Assembly (NCBI GenBank): GCA_050485905.1
Contig: JBJHCH010000104.1
Span: forward strand, 1-13,626
Source of the DNA: JAWLCA01 sp050485905
GTDB taxonomy: Bacteria > Pseudomonadota > Alphaproteobacteria > Rhodobacterales > Rhodobacteraceae
Direction of reading: 5' to 3'
DNA length: 13,626 nucleotides
Shown: positions 1-7,149 of the stretch, in pieces
How the letters are laid out: each line of letters starts with the position of its first letter
Numbering within the stretch: the first letter of the stretch is position 1
Translations under genes and position numbers: made by a program
The notes under the pieces: model-generated
The model's input: only the letters and a program-made list of their open reading frames with translations
Database searches by the model: none
What the model was told of the DNA's origin: nothing

Positions 1-2
1 CG

Positions 3-30
3 TTGACGGATTCAGGCTCACCGCTATCCT
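3..30 (+). promoter_or_regulatory. Predicted sigma-70-like promoter for the exported hydrolase genes
   Basis: A TTGACG -35 element at 3-8 (5 of 6 consensus bases) and a TATCCT -10 element at 25-30 (4 of 6) are separated by 16 bp. Transcription would start near 37, giving a leader of about 45 nt before the amidohydrolase start codon. Other promoters outside the left edge of the window cannot be excluded. This is a motif match only. Confidence 0.45.
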
Positions 31-80
31 CCATCTCAGGTTTGTGGACGTAGGGTCATTTCCAGAAAGGGCGGTTCAAC

Positions 81-1544
81 ATGTGTCAGGCGTGCTGCTA
101 CAGCGAACAGGGCGCGTCAGCCGCCATCGACATCTGCCATTGCGGCGCACCCTACACCCTTGAAGCTTACGCCCGGCTGGAGGCTGACCTGAGGCGACGC
201 GAGTTCCTGGGCGGTGCGGCATCGGTTCTCGGCATGTTCGCGGGCTTCGGCCTCGCCCCGCGCGAGGTTCGGGCACAGACCCCCGGCCGGCCCATCCTGC
301 TGACCAACCTGCGCCTCTTCGACGGCGAGACGCTGGAAATGCGCGAAGGATTGGACATCCTGATCGCGGGCGACCGCATCTCGGGCCTTCCGCCGCACGG
401 CCAGGGTCCGGAAGAGGCCCAGCGCATCGACTGCGGCGGCCGCGCCGTCATACCGGGGCTGATCGACTGTCACTGGCACACAACGCTGGTCGGCGTCAGC
501 ATGATTACCGCCATGACGCAGGACGTCGGCTTCATTCATCTGATGGCGGGGAGAGAAGCCGGGGCGACCCTGATGCGCGGCTTCACCACCGTGCGCGATG
601 TGGGCGGCCCCGCCTTTGGCCTGCAGATGGCCATTGACCGCGGGGCGGTGTCAGGGCCGCGCATCTTCCCCTCCGGCGCGATGGTCTCGCAGACCTCGGG
701 CCACGGCGATTTCCGCCTGCTCAGCGAATTGCCGCGCTTCCCCGACACGCCGCCCAGCAACATCGAACGTCAGGGCGTCGCGCTGATCGCCGATGGCGCC
801 GACGCCGTGCTGCGTGCCACGCGCGAGCAGTTGATGAAGGGCGCGAGCCAGATCAAGATCATGGCCGGCGGCGGGGTTGCTTCGCTCTACGACCCGCTGG
901 ACGCCACGCAATATACCGAGCGCGAGATGCGCGCGGCGGTCGAGGCGGCCGAGGATTGGGGCACCTATGTCTGCGCCCATGTCTATACCTCTGGCGGTAT
1001 TCGCCGGGCCGTGGCCGCCGGTATCAAGTCGATCGAGCACGGCCAACTGGCCGACGAGGAAACGGTGCAGATCATGGGGGGCGAAGGGGTCTGGTGGTCG
1101 ATCCAGCCCTTTCTGGCGGACGAGGACTCGAACCCCTATACCGACCCGCGCCAACAGGCCAAGCAGCAGGAGGTGGCGGACGGCACGGTGCGCGCCTTCG
1201 ATCTGGCAAAGAAGCACGGCGTCTCGCTCGCCTTCGGCACCGACATCCTGTTCAACCCGGCCGGCACCGCCAGCCAGGGCCGGCAACTGGCCAAGTTCGC
1301 GCGCTTCATGTCGCCGCTGGAGGCGCTGCACAAGGCGACCGGCGCTGCCGGTTCGCTTCTTGCGCTATCCGGCGAACGGGCTCCCTATGACGGGCGGCTG
1401 GGCGTGATTGCCCAGGGCGCGCTGGCCGATCTGCTGGTCGTCGATGCCGACCCCGAGGCCGGGCTCGACTGGCTGGACGATCCCGCGAACAATCTGAGCC
1501 TGATCATGAAGGGCGGACGTATTTTCAAGGATAATCTGGGGTGA
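81..1544 (+). CDS. Tat-exported metal-dependent amidohydrolase (imidazolonepropionase/prolidase-like)
   Basis: A 487-aa amidohydrolase-superfamily enzyme expected to hydrolyse a C-N (or lactone) bond with a binuclear metal centre in the periplasm. A twin-arginine signal is visible: RRREFLGG at residues 38-45, a hydrophobic stretch to about 59, and likely cleavage near residue 65. Metal ligands are all present: PGLIDCHWH (H131 and H133), the bridging lysine K259 in QIKIMAGGG, H300 (VCAHVY), H320 (IEHG) and D388 (FGTD). The C-terminal GALADLLVVDAD strand is typical of the superfamily. The start ATG has AAAGGG at 66-71, 9 nt upstream. Oddly, about 37 residues precede the Tat motif, including a cysteine cluster (MCQACC, then CHC at 19-21); I saw no plausible later start before the Tat motif, so the extension is probably real. 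Its stop overlaps the next gene by 4 bp. Family is secure; the substrate is unknown (dipeptides, N-acyl amino acids or other amides are possible). Confidence 0.9.
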   Translation: MCQACCYSEQGASAAIDICHCGAPYTLEAYARLEADLRRREFLGGAASVLGMFAGFGLAPREVRAQTPGRPILLTNLRLFDGETLEMREGLDILIAGDRISGLPPHGQGPEEAQRIDCGGRAVIPGLIDCHWHTTLVGVSMITAMTQDVGFIHLMAGREAGATLMRGFTTVRDVGGPAFGLQMAIDRGAVSGPRIFPSGAMVSQTSGHGDFRLLSELPRFPDTPPSNIERQGVALIADGADAVLRATREQLMKGASQIKIMAGGGVASLYDPLDATQYTEREMRAAVEAAEDWGTYVCAHVYTSGGIRRAVAAGIKSIEHGQLADEETVQIMGGEGVWWSIQPFLADEDSNPYTDPRQQAKQQEVADGTVRAFDLAKKHGVSLAFGTDILFNPAGTASQGRQLAKFARFMSPLEALHKATGAAGSLLALSGERAPYDGRLGVIAQGALADLLVVDADPEAGLDWLDDPANNLSLIMKGGRIFKDNLG

Positions 1545-2296
1545 ACCAAACCATGGCATATGCACGCAAGTTGAAAACGATTGTCGCGGCCCTTGCGCTT
1601 GGCGCAACGGCGGCGGCCCCCGCCACGGCGCAGGACACCGGCTGGAGCGGGCAGGTCACGCCCTATGTCTGGGCCAGCAGCCTGGGCGGTGACATCACGC
1701 CCTTCACCGGCGCGCCGACAGTCTCGATCAGCAAGTCGTTTTCCGAGGTTCTGAAGGATCTGAACGCTGCCTTCTTCATCTCGGGCTTCGCCCGTCGTGA
1801 CCGGCTAGTCGTGATGGGTGACCTGAGCTATTCGTCGTCTTCCAAAGAGGGTCTGGTCCTCGGCGTTCCCGCAGAGGGCAAGGTGCGTCAGACCTCGATG
1901 ACGCTGGCGGCGGGCTATCGCGCAGTCAATGCGCTGGGAATGACCCTGGACCTGCTGGGCGGCGCCCGATTGTGGAGCCTGCGCGGATCAGTCTCGGCCG
2001 GCGGGGGTGTGGTGGACGCCTCGCCCAGCAAGAGCTTCGTGGACCCTATTGTCGCGGTACGCGCCAACTTCCGCCTCGCGCCGCAATGGTCGATGCTGCT
2101 TTACGGCGATTTCGGCGGCTTCGGCGTCGGATCCAGAAGCACCAGCCAGTTTGTCGGAACGGTGAACTATCAGGTGCGCGACGGCTTCTACCTGTCCGGC
2201 GGCTACCGCGTCCTGAACGTGGATTATCGCAGCGGCGGCACGCGGATCGACGCCACGATGCGCGGCCCGCTGATCGGCGCGACCTGGCGCTTCTGA
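1541..2296 (+). CDS. Outer-membrane beta-barrel protein
   Basis: A 251-aa protein with a Sec signal peptide (positively charged MAYARKLK, hydrophobic core, cleavage after APATAQ near residue 31). The mature part has alternating hydrophobic/polar strands and ends in GATWRF, the terminal aromatic residue used for recognition by the BAM complex. It therefore should sit in the outer membrane as a small barrel of perhaps eight strands. The GTG start overlaps the amidohydrolase stop as GTGA, with AAGGA at 1527-1531 nine nt upstream, which suggests translational coupling. ATG at 1553 is an in-frame alternative that leaves the signal peptide intact but lacks a well-spaced ribosome binding site. I recognise the general type (uncharacterised proteins beginning TPYVWASSLGGDITPF) but no defined function. 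A role in letting the substrate of the neighbouring hydrolases across the outer membrane is an inference from gene order. Confidence 0.8.
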   Translation: MNQTMAYARKLKTIVAALALGATAAAPATAQDTGWSGQVTPYVWASSLGGDITPFTGAPTVSISKSFSEVLKDLNAAFFISGFARRDRLVVMGDLSYSSSSKEGLVLGVPAEGKVRQTSMTLAAGYRAVNALGMTLDLLGGARLWSLRGSVSAGGGVVDASPSKSFVDPIVAVRANFRLAPQWSMLLYGDFGGFGVGSRSTSQFVGTVNYQVRDGFYLSGGYRVLNVDYRSGGTRIDATMRGPLIGATWRF

Positions 2297-2315
2297 GCCC
2301 GCCCGCACGACCGGG

Positions 2316-2335
2316 GCCGGCGGGATTGTGCCGGC
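2316..2335 (+). other. Short GC-rich hairpin between barrel and Ntn hydrolase genes
   Basis: GCCGGC at 2316-2321 and again at 2330-2335 can pair as a 6-bp stem with an 8-nt loop. There is no T tract after it, so it is not a clear terminator. It may slow decay or attenuate transcription of the downstream gene, or be chance in GC-rich DNA. Confidence 0.25.
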
Positions 2336-2371
2336 ACCCGCACATGGCTCAATCTTCACAGGGAGATCGAC

Positions 2372-3433
2372 ATGACCCCCCAGTCCCACATTCTCGGCGC
2401 CATCGCCGGGGCCGCAATGCTCCTTTCGGCAACAGCCGCGATCCCCTGCACGCGAGTGGTCTACCTCGGCCCAGAGGATCGGGTGCTCACAGGCCGCAGC
2501 ATGGACTGGAAGATGCCCATGGTCTCGAACCTCTGGGCCTTTCCGCGCGGCATGGCACGCGACGGCGCCGCGGGGCCACGCTCGGCCGAATGGACCGCCA
2601 CCTACGGCAGTCTGGTCGTCTCGGGCTACGACATCTCCACCGCCGACGGCATGAACGAGGCCGGGCTGGTGGCGAACCTGCTGTGGGAGGTCGAGGCGAC
2701 CTATCCCGAGGATGACGGCGTGACACCGCGCGTCTCGCTCTCGGTCTTTCCGCAGTATCTGCTCGACCGCTACGCCACCGTGGCAGAGGCGGTGGCGGAT
2801 CTGCGCGATCACCCGGTTCAGGTCGCGGGCGGTGAGGTGCCGGTGGGGCCGTCGGGCCGCGCGGCGACGGTTCACGTCTCGCTGTCGGATGCCACCGGCG
2901 ACAGCGCGATCATCGAATTCGTCGACGGCGAAATGACGATCTGGCATGACCGCAGCTATCAGGTGATGACCAACGAGCCGACGTTCGAGCGTCAGCTTGC
3001 GATCCGCGACTACTGGGACGGCGTGAACCCGCGCGAATTCATGCCCGGCACGGTGCGCGCCAGCGACCGCTTCGTGCGCGCCAGCTTCTACATCAACGCG
3101 GTGGTGCAAAGCGACGATCCGCGCGTCGCCGCGGCCTCGGTCTTCAGCGTCATCCGCCAGACCTCCGTCCCCTGGGGTATCAGTATCGACGATCAGCCGA
3201 ACCTGTCGACGACGCGCTGGCGCGTGGTCGCCGACCAGCAGGATCGCCGCTATTACGTCGAATCCGTGATTTCCCCCAGCGTCTTCTGGGTCGATCTGGA
3301 CAATCTCGACCTGTCCGAGGGCGCCGAGGTGACGATGCTCGACCTCGGCGTGGACATGGAGCGGGTGCTGTCGGACGAGGTATCGGCCCTGTTCGAACCC
3401 GCGCCGCCGTTCACCTTCCAGCCCGCGGACTGA
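2372..3433 (+). CDS. Choloylglycine hydrolase / penicillin V acylase-family Ntn hydrolase, exported
   Basis: A 353-aa linear-amide C-N hydrolase (choloylglycine hydrolase family). An N-terminal signal (residues 1-25) is removed to expose C26, the N-terminal nucleophile in IPCTRVVY. Known active-site positions are recognisable: R42 and D45 in GRSMDW lie +16 and +19 from the Cys, as C2/R18/D21 do in bile salt hydrolases; N95 (MNEAG), N201 (MTNEPTFERQ) and R233 (DRFVRASF) match other conserved positions. Members hydrolyse conjugated bile salts, penicillin V or, in several Gram-negative bacteria, N-acyl homoserine lactones. A free-living alphaproteobacterium makes penicillin V or lactone acylase activity more likely than bile salt hydrolysis, but this is inference. 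The -3 to -1 residues AIP do not form a lipobox. AGGGAG at 2360-2365 is 6 nt before ATG, an ideal spacing. It follows the barrel gene after 75 bp. Confidence 0.9.
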   Translation: MTPQSHILGAIAGAAMLLSATAAIPCTRVVYLGPEDRVLTGRSMDWKMPMVSNLWAFPRGMARDGAAGPRSAEWTATYGSLVVSGYDISTADGMNEAGLVANLLWEVEATYPEDDGVTPRVSLSVFPQYLLDRYATVAEAVADLRDHPVQVAGGEVPVGPSGRAATVHVSLSDATGDSAIIEFVDGEMTIWHDRSYQVMTNEPTFERQLAIRDYWDGVNPREFMPGTVRASDRFVRASFYINAVVQSDDPRVAAASVFSVIRQTSVPWGISIDDQPNLSTTRWRVVADQQDRRYYVESVISPSVFWVDLDNLDLSEGAEVTMLDLGVDMERVLSDEVSALFEPAPPFTFQPAD

Positions 3434-3499
3434 GGGCGCCGGGCCGGATCGCGCCAACGCGGGCCACCACCCCGACCGCCCGGCAGGAGTTTCGCCGTC

Positions 3500-5161
3500 A
3501 TGACCAGCCCCGCCCCACAATCCCGCCGGTCGTGGCTGGCCGCATGGCTTCCCCGGCTCACCCTGACCGGGCTGCTGGCCGGAACGCTGTTCTTCGCCGC
3601 CTCGCTCACCCCCAGCCTTGTGCCGCGGGGGCCGGCGATCCAGGGCGTGCTCGGCGGGCTTTGCCTCGCGGCGGGTTATGGCGTCGGCGTTGCGATCCGG
3701 TCGGTGTGGCTGGGTCTGCAACTGCCGGTCCTGCGGGGCGGCACCCTGCTCGCGCTCCGATCCGTCGTCATCGTGCTCTGTGCCGGCGCGGCGGGCGTGG
3801 CGCTCTGGCGCGCGTCGGAATGGCAGAACAGCGTCCGCGCGCTGATGGACCTGCCGCCGGTAGAGACGATGCGCCCGCTGACCATCGCCGCCATCGCCAT
3901 CGCGGTCTTCCTGCTGCTGCTGTGGCTGGGCCGCGCCATTCGCCTGACCGCCACCCTTCTGTCGCGCCGCCTTGCCCGCTACGTGCCCACGCCGCAGGCG
4001 GTTCTCCTGGGCATCGCCGCCACTGCCATCCTGTTCTGGAGCGTCGGCAACGGCGTGATCGTGCGCGGCGCGATGACCGTGTTCGATACCAGCTACGCCC
4101 GCTACGACGCCCTGTTCGAGGAAACCAGCCCCCAGCCCGACGACCCGCTGAAGACCGGCGCGCCGGGATCGCTGCTGGAGTGGGAGGGGCTGGGCCGCGC
4201 CGGGCGGGAAATGATCGCCGCCGGCCCCGACCGGCCGCGGATCGAGGCGGTGGCCGGCGCCTCCGCGATGGAGCCGCTGCGCGTCTATGTCGGCCTGAAC
4301 TCCGCCCCCGATCCCCAGGCGCGGGCCGACCTTGCATTGGCAGAGATGCTGCGCATCGGCGCCTTCGACCGCGGCACGGTGGTGATCGCCACGCCCACCG
4401 GCACCGGCTGGATCGACCCCGAAAGCCAGCGCGCGCTGGAATACCTGATGCGCGGCGATGTGGCGACGGTGTCGGTCCAGTATTCCTATGTGGCAAGCTG
4501 GATCGCCCTGCTGGCCGATCCCGACTATGGCGTGGAGACCGCCCGCGCGGTCTTTGCTGCGGTCTATGGCCACTGGCGCAGCCTGCCGGCGGAGGGCAGG
4601 CCGCGGCTCTACCTGCACGGGCTCAGCCTGGGATCGCTGAATTCCGACCTCAGCCATGACCTGTTCCAGGTCATCGGCGCCCCCTATGACGGCGCGCTCT
4701 GGGCCGGGCCGCCGTTCAACAGCCCGACATGGACGGCCGCCGTGCGAGAGCGCAACCCCGGCTCCCCGGCCTGGCTGCCGACCTATCGCGACGGCAGCGT
4801 GATCCGCTTCGGCAATCAGGCGGGCGGCTACGACACCGCCGCGGCGCCCTGGGGCAGCTTCCGCATCGTCTACCTGCAATATGCCAGCGACGCGGTGGTC
4901 TTCTTCGACCCCAATTCGCTCTGGCGCCGCCCGCCGTGGCTGGAGGGGCCGCGCGGCCCCGACGTCTCGCCCGAGCTGACCTGGCGCCCGGTGGTGACAC
5001 TGCTGCAACTGGGCGTCGACATCATGACCGCCGTGCTGCCGCCCATCGGCTACGGCCACACCTACCGCTTCGATCACTATGTCGACGCCTGGGCCGCCCT
5101 GACCGACGCGCCCGGCTGGACCGAGGATGGTCTGGCGGAGTTGAAGCGGATCGAGGAGTGA
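3500..5161 (+). CDS. Membrane alpha/beta hydrolase, Abhydrolase_9 family
   Basis: A 553-aa protein with an N-terminal membrane domain and a C-terminal alpha/beta-hydrolase domain, the arrangement of the Abhydrolase_9 family (membrane region plus catalytic region). About five hydrophobic segments lie near residues 19-39, 46-68, 84-104, 126-146 and 167-187. The catalytic part starts around 255 (EPLRVYVGLNSA) and carries the nucleophile elbow LHGLSLGSLNS with S376 as the probable nucleophile. D464/D470 and H520/H526 near the C terminus are candidates for the rest of the triad. The start is supported by AGGAG at 3485-3489, 10 nt upstream. It follows the Ntn hydrolase gene after 66 bp in the same direction and is probably cotranscribed. 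Substrates of this family are not established; a lipid or ester at the inner membrane is a reasonable guess only. Confidence 0.85.
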   Translation: MTSPAPQSRRSWLAAWLPRLTLTGLLAGTLFFAASLTPSLVPRGPAIQGVLGGLCLAAGYGVGVAIRSVWLGLQLPVLRGGTLLALRSVVIVLCAGAAGVALWRASEWQNSVRALMDLPPVETMRPLTIAAIAIAVFLLLLWLGRAIRLTATLLSRRLARYVPTPQAVLLGIAATAILFWSVGNGVIVRGAMTVFDTSYARYDALFEETSPQPDDPLKTGAPGSLLEWEGLGRAGREMIAAGPDRPRIEAVAGASAMEPLRVYVGLNSAPDPQARADLALAEMLRIGAFDRGTVVIATPTGTGWIDPESQRALEYLMRGDVATVSVQYSYVASWIALLADPDYGVETARAVFAAVYGHWRSLPAEGRPRLYLHGLSLGSLNSDLSHDLFQVIGAPYDGALWAGPPFNSPTWTAAVRERNPGSPAWLPTYRDGSVIRFGNQAGGYDTAAAPWGSFRIVYLQYASDAVVFFDPNSLWRRPPWLEGPRGPDVSPELTWRPVVTLLQLGVDIMTAVLPPIGYGHTYRFDHYVDAWAALTDAPGWTEDGLAELKRIEE

Positions 5162-5245
5162 GGGCGGGCGGGGGCATCCGGGCCGGTCTGTCGTCGGGCT
5201 TAGGTCACCGATCACCCCATCACGACAAATAAAGACCCCTTTCTT

Positions 5246-5267
5246 CCCCGTCGCGCCAGCGACGGGG
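5246..5267 (+). other. Perfect 9-bp hairpin, first of a tandem pair
   Basis: CCCCGTCGC (5246-5254) pairs perfectly with GCGACGGGG (5259-5267) across a GCCA tetraloop. It lies 85 bp after the alpha/beta hydrolase stop. No T tract follows on the + strand, so if it ends transcription of the hydrolase genes it is not a standard intrinsic terminator. Confidence 0.55.
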
Positions 5268-5298
5268 ACGCGCCCGCCCGCCCCCCAGGCGGGCGCGT
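5268..5298 (+). other. Perfect 11-bp hairpin, second of a tandem pair
   Basis: ACGCGCCCGCC (5268-5278) pairs perfectly with GGCGGGCGCGT (5288-5298) around a 9-nt C-rich loop. It begins at the very base after the first hairpin ends, so the two stems could stack coaxially. It may act as a transcript-end or stability structure for the upstream genes. There is no U tract. Confidence 0.55.
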
Positions 5299-5437
5299 TC
5301 CGCCCCCACCTCGGTCGGCCGCGCCCCCGTCTTCGCAAGCGTTGTGCTGTCGCTGCACCGCTCGTGCTAGCGGTTATGCGCGTGTCAGAACCTTGTGACC
5401 CCGCCCCCCCAGCCAACTTTACGAAGAACGCCTGCCA

Positions 5438-5623
5438 GTGGGGGCCGCCATACGTCATTTCCTACTCTTGCCGCGTCCGCTCCGGACTGAGCTATCGATC
5501 TTCGGAAAATCCATTTCTGATGCTATGGTTGCGCGATTGATCGCAGGACTGGTGCGCGATAGCGCTGAAATTCTTGAAGGCTTGGGCAGGGCGGATGGCT
5601 TCAAACAAACACTACGAGATTGA
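5438..5623 (+). CDS. Possible small ORF overlapping the start of the orphan gene
   Basis: A 61-codon frame starting at GTG 5438 (or 32 codons from ATG 5525, beginning MVARLIAGLVRDSAEILEGL) ends with TGA at 5621-5623, 29 bp inside the proposed orphan gene in another frame. The C-terminal half looks like an amphipathic helix. No convincing ribosome binding site or family match was seen. It may be a coupled leader peptide, a remnant of a larger gene, or chance. Confidence 0.18.
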   Translation: MGAAIRHFLLLPRPLRTELSIFGKSISDAMVARLIAGLVRDSAEILEGLGRADGFKQTLRD

Positions 5624-6251
5624 GCTAACTTCTCTGGTAGTTCGTGAGACAGAGGCACCCAGCTTTGGCGAACTCTTGCGCTTGGCCGACCTACCCAACA
5701 CGCCCAACCCATTTGGCAACGTGCTAAAGCGTGGAAAGTTCGTAGTCGACAAGGGAAAGAAGTGGCTTCTTGATGATCGAATCGTAGGTTTTAATTTCCA
5801 GGAGGGCGGATACCACAATGAGGTGGCGCAGTTTCGCCTGGAGTTGTCCTTCGATACGGCAATCGAGGTCAGCGAGATTGATGAAACAAGATTCCTCTAC
5901 TCCATCTCGCGGAATATCTCCCAAAGCGGCTGGAGAAAGCATAGCAAAGGGGGCGGCACATTTTTTCAGTTGGATACAGTCGATGAGGGTTCAATCCGGG
6001 TTAACTTCTACGCGGGCATCGTTGCTGTAGGTGCGTTTGTCGCAAACTACCCCGACCTTAAGCAAGGATTCTTGGAGATCTTGACGGACACTCGATTCAT
6101 TGCGGAGCAGATTGTAACAGCAACACGCGCTGCGAAACTGCCAGAACCTGCCAGGAGAGAAAGGGACCATGAAGCACCAAGAGTTCTGGTTCAGGAAGCA
6201 CCACCAAGAAGGCGATCGCCATCCACTAAACTTCTCCTGCGCGATCATTGA
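5595..6251 (+). CDS. Hypothetical orphan protein in a low-GC patch
   Basis: A 218-aa protein that I do not recognise. ATG at 5595 is chosen because AGGGCGG lies just upstream; TTG at 5574 would add seven residues without a clear ribosome binding site. The N-terminal 130 residues look like a mixed alpha/beta soluble fold (for example FNFQEGGYHNEVAQFRLEL at 66-84). A moderately hydrophobic stretch follows at about 138-151 (FYAGIVAVGAFVAN), then NYPDLKQGFLEI and an Arg/Pro-rich tail from about 183. There is no signal peptide and no catalytic motif I can name. Sampled 60-bp lines contain 28-35 G+C, against 47 of 60 in a sampled line of neighbouring radC, which suggests recent transfer. It converges on radC with 105 bp between stops and has no evident partner gene. 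Function unknown; a single-gene accessory or defence factor is possible but unsupported. Confidence 0.6.
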   Translation: MASNKHYEIELTSLVVRETEAPSFGELLRLADLPNTPNPFGNVLKRGKFVVDKGKKWLLDDRIVGFNFQEGGYHNEVAQFRLELSFDTAIEVSEIDETRFLYSISRNISQSGWRKHSKGGGTFFQLDTVDEGSIRVNFYAGIVAVGAFVANYPDLKQGFLEILTDTRFIAEQIVTATRAAKLPEPARRERDHEAPRVLVQEAPPRRRSPSTKLLLRDH

Positions 6252-6356
6252 CTAAAATCAGCTGTGGTATCCAATCGCCAAGGCACCACGATAATAGGGT
6301 TTAGGTATGACGCTTGATTTGACTTCTGCCGGAGCATTGCCAACGGCCCTACCCCC

Positions 6357-7127
6357 CTACAACAACCCCGCCCCCCGAAAACTCAACTCCCGCTCCTTCC
6401 CGATAATCAGGTGATCATGCAGCGCGATGCCCAGCACCTGCGCGGCGTCGAGGATCTGGTTCGTCATCAGGATATCGGCATCCGACGGCGTCGGGTCGCC
6501 CGAGGGGTGGTTGTGCACCAGGATCAGCGCGCTGGCGTTCAGTTCCAGCGCGCGCTTGACCACCTCGCGCGGATAGACGGGCACGTGATCGACCGTGCCG
6601 TGGGCCTGTTCCTCGTCGGCGATCAGGGTGTTCTTGCGGTCAAGATACAGCACGCGGAATTGCTCCGTCTCGCGGTGCGCCATGGCGGTGTGGCAATAGT
6701 CCAGCAGCGCGTCCCAGCTTGACAGCACCGGGCGGTGCATCACCTTGGCCCGCGCCAGCCGCTGCGCCGCCGCCTCCACCACCTTCAGCTCCACGATCAC
6801 CGCCTCGCCCACGCCCTTCACCGTCTGCAGCCGGTGCACGGGGGCGCTGAGCACGCGGTTGAAATCGCCGAACACCTCCAGCAACTGCCGGGCCAGCGGC
6901 TTCACGTCCTGCCGGGGAATGGCGCGGAACAGCACCAGTTCCAGCAGCTCGTAGTCGGGCATCGCACTGGCACCCCCCTCCATGAACCGGGCGCGCAGGC
7001 GTTTGCGGTGGTCCATGATATAGGACGGCAACTTCTGCCCCGGCGCGAAGCCGGGGGCGCCGGGCGGCACCTCGTCGGCGTCCATGAACGGCAGCGGCTG
7101 GTCGGAAAAGGCGGGCGGGCGGCTCAT
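6357..7127 (-). CDS. radC: RadC-family JAMM/MPN+ protein (UPF0758)
   Basis: A 256-aa RadC-family protein of the usual domain order. Residues 33-55 hold the conserved DHRKRLRARF region, 57-125 a helix-hairpin-helix-like part (DYELLELVLF, then LQTVKGVGEA), and 130-256 the JAB/MPN+ domain. The zinc-binding JAMM motif is intact: H205-x-H207-x7-S215-x2-D218 in HNHPSGDPTPSDAD, with E154 as candidate catalytic glutamate. The C terminus SFRGAGLL is typical. Despite the name, the family's role in DNA repair is disputed; it is linked to recombination, competence and mobile DNA. ATG at 7127 is preceded by only a weak GCGAG. A terminator separates it from the upstream gene, and a TTAA-N7-TTAA site lies about 23-41 bp before the start, so it probably has its own, CtrA-influenced promoter. 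The last codons overlap a 12-bp repeat also found at 5398-5409. Confidence 0.93.
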   Translation of the reverse strand: MSRPPAFSDQPLPFMDADEVPPGAPGFAPGQKLPSYIMDHRKRLRARFMEGGASAMPDYELLELVLFRAIPRQDVKPLARQLLEVFGDFNRVLSAPVHRLQTVKGVGEAVIVELKVVEAAAQRLARAKVMHRPVLSSWDALLDYCHTAMAHRETEQFRVLYLDRKNTLIADEEQAHGTVDHVPVYPREVVKRALELNASALILVHNHPSGDPTPSDADILMTNQILDAAQVLGIALHDHLIIGKERELSFRGAGLL

Positions 7128-7149
7128 CTCGCGGACAGTGGCAAGACAC

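Larger units (their letters stand above)
5162..5594. other. 433-bp intergenic region with hairpins and a compositional change
   Basis: The left part (to about 5410) is very GC-rich and holds two adjacent perfect hairpins (5246-5298) and a small stem CCGCT/AGCGG at 5358-5373. From about 5411 the base composition drops and continues into the orphan gene to the right. No tRNA, rRNA or strong sigma-70 promoter was recognised. A 12-bp C-rich sequence at 5398-5409 recurs at 6365-6376. A weak 61-codon reading frame (5438-5623) runs through the right part. Confidence 0.6.

Noticed and set aside
2435..2450. A lipoprotein signal before C26 of the Ntn hydrolase.
   Set aside because: The residues before the Cys are AIP, not a lipobox, and the Cys is the catalytic nucleophile of the family.
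1988..5458. A 1156-codon open frame on the minus strand, opposite the barrel, Ntn hydrolase and alpha/beta hydrolase genes.
   Set aside because: The translation is rich in Arg, His, Gly and Ala with no recognisable domain, and it lies antisense to three well-supported genes. Long antisense frames are expected in GC-rich DNA with strong third-position GC.
6252..6356. A possible terminator between the converging orphan gene and radC.
   Set aside because: Only a weak GTGGT/ACCAC pairing with a long loop and no T tract was found.
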